Below, piece after piece: positions 7,601-8,258 of a DNA stretch of 8,258 nucleotides. The notes under the pieces are model-generated. The model was not told the DNA's origin. It searched no databases and saw only the letters and a program-made list of their open reading frames with translations. Position 1 is the stretch's first letter. Each line of letters starts with the position of its first letter. The position numbers and the translations under genes were made by a program. Source of the stretch: Pseudonocardiales bacterium (lineage in GTDB: Bacteria; Actinomycetota; Actinomycetes; Mycobacteriales; Pseudonocardiaceae); assembly GCA_013695005.1 (NCBI GenBank), contig JACDBJ010000121.1:1-8258 (forward strand). Reading direction: 5' to 3'.

Positions 7601-7811
7601 GGAACTCCACGCCGCGCTGCTCGAAGTTGACGGTGCCGTCACGCCAGTTGGTCATCACGACGTCGCGCCGCTGCCAGGTCACCTCGTCGTAGGGGTGCAC
7701 CCCCGGCGTGGTGTGCACGCGCTCGACGGTCAGCGAGGCGCTCCGCTTGCGACCGTGACCACGGTCCTCGTCGGTCGAGGACTGATCCCGGTGTTCGACG
7801 GCGTCGGTCAT
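1635..7811 (-). CDS. nrdJ: Vitamin B12-dependent ribonucleotide reductase (class II) with three inteins
   Basis: Class II ribonucleotide reductase reduces ribonucleotides to deoxyribonucleotides with adenosylcobalamin, independently of oxygen. The 2058-codon frame encodes four exteins totalling 874 aa (1-163, 521-644, 1042-1228, 1659-2058) and three inteins. After splicing, Cys164 (SACFILSV), the N-x-C-x-E active-site motif Asn286/Cys288/Glu290 (NPCSE), Cys299 (SSCNLASLNL) and the phosphate loop APTGTIG are restored. These match the family's redox cysteine pair and thiyl-radical cysteine. Then come an Ala/Lys-rich linker, a TSCPD domain (about mature 666-762), an acidic linker and a C-terminal cysteine cluster (mature 848, 851, 861, 864, 867, 873; CMTCG...CYVCEGCG...GCS) expected to relay electrons from thioredoxin. 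The start is ATG 7811, with GGAGAGGGA 9 bases upstream; ATG 7838 would add 9 residues but has no ribosome site. Oddity: about 80 residues expected after mature residue 221 are missing, so catalytic competence is uncertain. nrdR lies 76 bases upstream on the same strand. Confidence 0.97.
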   Translation of the reverse strand: MTDAVEHRDQSSTDEDRGHGRKRSASLTVERVHTTPGVHPYDEVTWQRRDVVMTNWRDGTVNFEQRGVEFPDFWSVNATNIVTSKYFRGAVGTPVREHSLRQLIDRVVSKYVAAGLDNGYFATETDAEVFGEELTWMLLHQVFSFNSPVWFNVGTSSPQQVSACQPYDALVSTPAGLIPIGRLVEDDAVGTKVYDAHGLTKIVATKSNGVREVLRLHTKAGHTLDVTSDHVVWKSTAPGSGQWVEAGTLKPGDQLEWHRRPAHGESEIVVAEVAEAALAGWLQSDGFVGQYEGTNRSLTIEAMTVTPAELDWVTAALDTVFPRVHRHERAVATQDTTLDCRRTRLYGTVLSDFVERWSLRARGVDMVVPEHLFSAPLPVVACYLRSLFQAEGYVSHRERSTLLGMDMISEQLIRGVQALLGRFGIFARVARKRDPRPDRHDLWGIRIQNAGDRRIFADEIGFIDPAKEAKLEASFDLPGRPAREVKRLEIDRVETLQAVEVYDIQTESGEYLSGGLRVHNCFILSVDDTMDSILNWYREEGLIFKGGSGAGLNLSRLRSSKELLSSGGTASGPVSFMRAVESDGVFGLRARTTNDVIETVAARKLFGTISEAAWACADPGIQYDDTINDWHTCPESGRITASNPCFPADQRVVTDAGLIPIGELVRRAAAGETVRVYTNDVTNAEACESRVVPTRPSRYMVTGTNEILELRFADGSRLRCTPNHRVWTASSGWVRADELTAADSVVRSLEHAARPYASTALPALAVDAARYARGRALEAVPEKWTAELAQFIGWLVGDGCLTKSGAVTVYAGEWERERLLPQHSALLTAITGFRPKPSVQPNGTVQLRSLRGRLATFLRMLGVSDARSPEKVVPASIYEAPEEVVTAFLRGLFDADGCVVNQVAKGTRYVGLGSRSEELLIGVQELLASLGVGARIYRTGTRTESFSYVRKDGSAASYGSDGPTYDLRITGRHLDQFAALIGFEHVQKAEKLATVRSGRTWYRVDESTRLVSRVSRGFETTYNLTEPRNHSYVVSGVVVANCSEYLHLDNSSCNLASLNLLKFLNDDQSFDATRFAKSVELIITAMDISICFADFPTEAIGDTTRAFRQLGIGYANLGALLMATGHGYDSEGGRTLAASITSLMTAAAYRRSAELAGAVGPYDGYARNAEPHHRVMRKHAAANDQIRPLGRVDGKLHKQATKAWQECLKVGERNGWRNAQASVLAPTGCLTADTLVTTDRGLARLGEIGDVYGSRWQDLNMTVSTDDGERRATKFFVNGEEPTRRIVTEGGYTVQGTLGHRIKVVHPSTGGWEWKRLADVAPGDIVPMQLGTLVGAARAVPLPVLDEAYYTGQRHLRVPDAMDADLAELVGYFMGDGSLHAKGIRLCVADADLDVVDRLQQLTKGLFGIEADVSQQPGYQEVTISSIRLARWWRATGFAKWQPTDDHIGKGWRPHIPSAVLETNDPEIYAAFIRGLFEADGTVLEGVPSVSTASESLASEVRTLLLALGMATTTRETTSGWGGAQFQVRLRNLEHALIFDEFVGFIGDRKARLLSSLEPAQSGNRDRVCLPREVWDELVPVGHACRNVVVNSLRKAGGVSRMMAGRLFADNFDERLGHAMGYLFERVRANADGGVQPTYDLSVPDNVTYVAAGFVSHNTIGLMMDCDTTGVEPDLALVKFKKLVGGGSMQIVNQTVPRALASLGYQSEQVEAVVEYISEHGHVVDAPGLRQEHYEVFDCAMGERSIAPMGHVRMMAAVQPFISGAISKTVNMPEAATVADVEQIYTQGWKLGLKALAIYRDNCKVGQPLSSVNKSADAAKATAKAAAAAVEARPVRKRLPKKRPSQTVSFTVGGAEGYMTAGSYPDDGLGEIFVKMSKQGSTLAGVMDAFSIAISIALQYGVPLETYVSKFVNMRFEPAGMTDDPDVRIATSVVDYLFRRAALDFLPYDKRVQLGIFSADERTAELDAGGAHSAAGTDVEESVDEVVEELRTTVPAAEPAAAVDERPTDPSVGSLTELVELQLGKAADAPLCMTCGTKMRPAGSCYVCEGCGSTSGCS
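2838..4127 (-). mobile_element. Intein 3 in NrdJ (430 aa, LAGLIDADG type), before Thr in the APTG|TIG loop
   Basis: In-frame protein intron, precursor residues Cys1229 to Asn1658. Block A begins CLTADTLVTTDRGLARLG; block B has the TxxH motif TLGH (Thr1297, His1300); block F/G reads YDLSVPDNVTYVAAGFVSHN with the canonical His-Asn end and Thr1659 as the +1 nucleophile. The homing endonuclease has two LAGLIDADG helices, ELVGYFMGDGSL (acid Asp1376) and FIRGLFEADGTV (acid Asp1480), both intact. Between the endonuclease and block F lies an extra stretch of about 64 residues. Excision joins APTG to TIGLMMDCDTTG, the exact family sequence of the substrate phosphate-binding loop, so the boundaries are certain by motif and by extein continuity. 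Splicing and probably homing activity are inferred from intact motifs. Confidence 0.95.
2922..3113 (-). other. Extra domain in intein 3, between endonuclease and C-terminal splicing blocks
   Basis: Intein-relative residues about 339-402. After the LAGLIDADG core the sequence continues with a CLPREVWDELVPV stretch, then RNVVVNSLRKAGGVSRMMAGRL, which looks like two short helices around a GVSR turn, and then an amphipathic region before block F. Intein homing endonucleases often carry an additional helix-turn-helix-like DNA-recognition module at this place, and I read this one that way. The helical assignment is by eye and inteins 1 and 2 show no clear counterpart. Confidence 0.45.
4689..5879 (-). 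mobile_element. Intein 2 in NrdJ (397 aa, LAGLIDADG type), inside the NP|CSE active-site motif
   Basis: In-frame protein intron, precursor residues Cys645 to Asn1041. Block A begins CFPADQRVVTDAGLIPIG; block B has TPNH (Thr721, His724); block F/G ends YVVSGVVVAN, with Asn1041 as cyclising residue and Cys1042 as the +1 nucleophile. The penultimate residue is Ala, not the usual His. The endonuclease has two well-formed LAGLIDADG helices, QFIGWLVGDGCL (Asp798) and FLRGLFDADGCV (Asp896). Excision joins SNP to CSEYLHLDNSSCNLASL, the family consensus around the thiyl-radical cysteine, so Cys1042 serves first as splicing nucleophile and then as catalytic cysteine. Enzymes cannot be active before this intein leaves because it splits the N-x-C-x-E motif. 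Confidence 0.95.
6078..6086 (-). other. Junction of an apparent ~80-codon in-frame deletion in the second nrdJ extein
   Basis: The codons TTC ATG CGC (Phe-Met-Arg, mature residues 219-221) join GPVSFMR to AVESDGVFGLRART. In class II reductases as I know them, GPVSFMR is followed by a segment of about 80 residues with GTIKSGGATRRAAK, VDHPDI and QNANNSVRV-type motifs that ends in a second F-M-(R/K)-A-V-E, and only then by the sequence seen here. The spliced length of 874 plus about 82 would match the roughly 960 residues usual for actinobacterial NrdJ. The absence of the motifs is seen directly; the deletion and the short-repeat mechanism are inferred from the recalled family pattern. Confidence 0.75.
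6252..7322 (-). mobile_element. Intein 1 in NrdJ (357 aa, LAGLIDADG type), before catalytic Cys in SA|CFIL
   Basis: In-frame protein intron, precursor residues Cys164 to Asn520. Block A begins CQPYDALVSTPAGLIPIG; block B has TSDH (Thr227, His230); block F/G is VYDIQTESGEYLSGGLRVHN with canonical His519-Asn520 and Cys521 as the +1 nucleophile. The two endonuclease helices are diverged but recognisable: ALAGWLQSDGFV (acid Asp285) and YLRSLFQAEGYV, where the second catalytic acid is Glu391 instead of Asp. Excision joins QQVSA to CFILSVDDTMDSI, the exact family sequence, so Cys521 becomes catalytic Cys164 of the mature enzyme. Splicing should work; nuclease activity is less certain than for the other two inteins because the motifs are weaker. 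Confidence 0.95.
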
Positions 7812-7814
7812 GCG

Positions 7815-7887
7815 TTCTCGTCCCTCTCCAGCGGTCATGCGGGAAGCTTGGGTGGTGCCAGCGGTGTGGTGGCCGAGCGCACGAGAA
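7815..7887. repeat. 7-bp inverted repeat spanning the nrdR-nrdJ intergenic region
   Basis: TTCTCGT (7815-7821) and ACGAGAA (7881-7887) are perfect complements about 60 bases apart. In the mRNA one arm directly follows the nrdR stop codon and the other fills the spacer between the nrdJ Shine-Dalgarno and its ATG. Pairing could couple nrdJ translation to nrdR termination, but seven pairs across a long loop can arise by chance. No NrdR-box palindrome or -10 element was recognised in this 76-base gap; the operon promoter should lie beyond the right edge. Confidence 0.25.
7821..7829 (-). promoter_or_regulatory. Ribosome binding site deciding the nrdJ start
   Basis: GGAGAGGGA on the minus strand, 9 bases before ATG 7811. 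The alternative in-frame ATG at 7838 has only CCAAGCTTCCCGC before it, with no Shine-Dalgarno, and the extra nine residues have no family match. This supports 7811 as the start. Confidence 0.65.
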
Positions 7888-8258
7888 TCATTCGGCCGGC
7901 CGACGGAGGTCGGCTATCTCTTTCTCGAAGTCTTCAATGCTGGAGAACGACCGGTACACGCTGGCGAAGCGCAAATAGGCGACCTCGTCGAGCTCGCGCA
8001 GCGGACCGAGGATCTCCAGCCCGACCTCGTGGCTGGGAACCTCGGCGGCGCCACCGGCCCGGATGTTCTCCTCCACCCGGTGTGCCAGCTGTTGCAACGC
8101 ATCCTCGTCAACAGGCCTTCCCTGGCAGGCCCGCCGAACCCCGACGACCACCTTGTCGCGCAGGAACGGCTCGGTGACACCGCTGCGCTTGAGGACGGCG
8201 AGCACCGCCTCCTCCACGGTGGTGAAGCGCCGCCCGCATTCGGGGCAGGACCGCCGTC
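7888..8258 (-). CDS. nrdR: Transcriptional repressor NrdR (partial, N-terminus outside window)
   Basis: NrdR is the zinc-binding, ATP/dATP-sensing repressor that binds palindromic NrdR boxes in ribonucleotide reductase promoters. The last 122 codons are visible. The start lies beyond the right edge, with about 27 residues missing by comparison with the usual length of about 150. The second half of the zinc ribbon, RRSCPECGRRFTTVEEAVL, is present; the first CxxC pair is in the missing part. The ATP-cone follows, with VLKRSGVTEPF, DKVVVGVRRACQGRPV, the EVPSHEVGLEILGPL block and the conserved LDEVAYLRFASVYRSF ending. The GTG at 8217 is an internal valine, since the frame continues upstream into the zinc ribbon. 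It is followed after 76 bases by nrdJ on the same strand, the nrdRJ arrangement known from actinomycetes. Confidence 0.97.
   Translation of the reverse strand, partial: RRSCPECGRRFTTVEEAVLAVLKRSGVTEPFLRDKVVVGVRRACQGRPVDEDALQQLAHRVEENIRAGGAAEVPSHEVGLEILGPLRELDEVAYLRFASVYRSFSSIEDFEKEIADLRRPAE

Noticed and set aside
1635..7811. nrdJ as a pseudogene through frameshift or stop
   Set aside because: The 2058-codon frame has no stop or frameshift and all cysteine motifs are present; only the extein 2 segment is missing, which is reported separately.
7812..7887. NrdR box or B12 riboswitch between nrdR and nrdJ
   Set aside because: No AT-rich 16-base palindrome is visible and the gap is too short for a cobalamin riboswitch; such elements would be upstream of nrdR outside the window.
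7392..8177. Plus-strand 261-codon open frame across nrdJ start and nrdR
   Set aside because: Antisense to two well-supported genes and an obvious shadow; low-complexity Arg/Pro-rich end.
8215..8217. GTG as the nrdR start codon
   Set aside because: The frame stays open upstream and encodes the zinc-ribbon half SCPECGRRFTT, so the real start is outside the window.
1..8258. tRNA, rRNA, CRISPR array, transposase or attachment site
   Set aside because: No cloverleaf, regularly spaced repeats, transposase motif or long direct repeat was seen on either strand.

Overview
The window is GC-rich DNA from a bacterium, almost certainly an actinomycete (Actinomycetota). The evidence is the strong G/C third-position bias, a PAC2-family protein of the type found next to actinobacterial proteasome biology, and an nrdR-nrdJ pair encoding a B12-dependent (class II) ribonucleotide reductase whose non-intein parts read like the Streptomyces/Pseudonocardia type. 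I cannot assign a genus from the sequence alone.

Layout: (1) 1-530, minus strand: the N-terminal 176 residues of an amidase-signature hydrolase that runs off the left edge. (2) 531-675: a short divergent intergenic region. (3) 676-1581, plus strand: a complete PAC2-family protein. (4) 1582-1634: a 53-base convergent gap holding a strong hairpin, 1590-1628, probably a bidirectional terminator. (5) 1635-7811, minus strand: one uninterrupted 2058-codon gene for class II ribonucleotide reductase NrdJ, invaded by three separate full-size inteins (357, 397 and 430 aa). Each intein has Hint splicing motifs and a LAGLIDADG homing endonuclease. (6) 7888 to the right edge, minus strand: the 3' 122 codons of nrdR, the zinc-ribbon/ATP-cone repressor of ribonucleotide reductase genes, just upstream of nrdJ and probably co-transcribed with it.

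How the genes fit together: nrdR and nrdJ form a regulator-target unit for dNTP supply. The nrdJ product must be spliced at three places before it can work. Two inteins sit immediately before catalytic cysteines, so the +1 splicing nucleophile is also an active-site residue; the third sits in the substrate phosphate-binding loop. Removal of the inteins would leave an 874-residue reductase.

The most unexpected observation is in the second extein. Compared with the class II family pattern I know, about 80 residues that carry the allosteric specificity loops (the GGATRRAAK and QNANNSVRV-type motifs) are absent. The protein runs directly from GPVSFMR into AVESDGVFG, as if deleted between two FMR-encoding short repeats, with the reading frame kept. 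This could be a real microhomology deletion, a radically altered enzyme, or an assembly error. It is the feature most worth checking.
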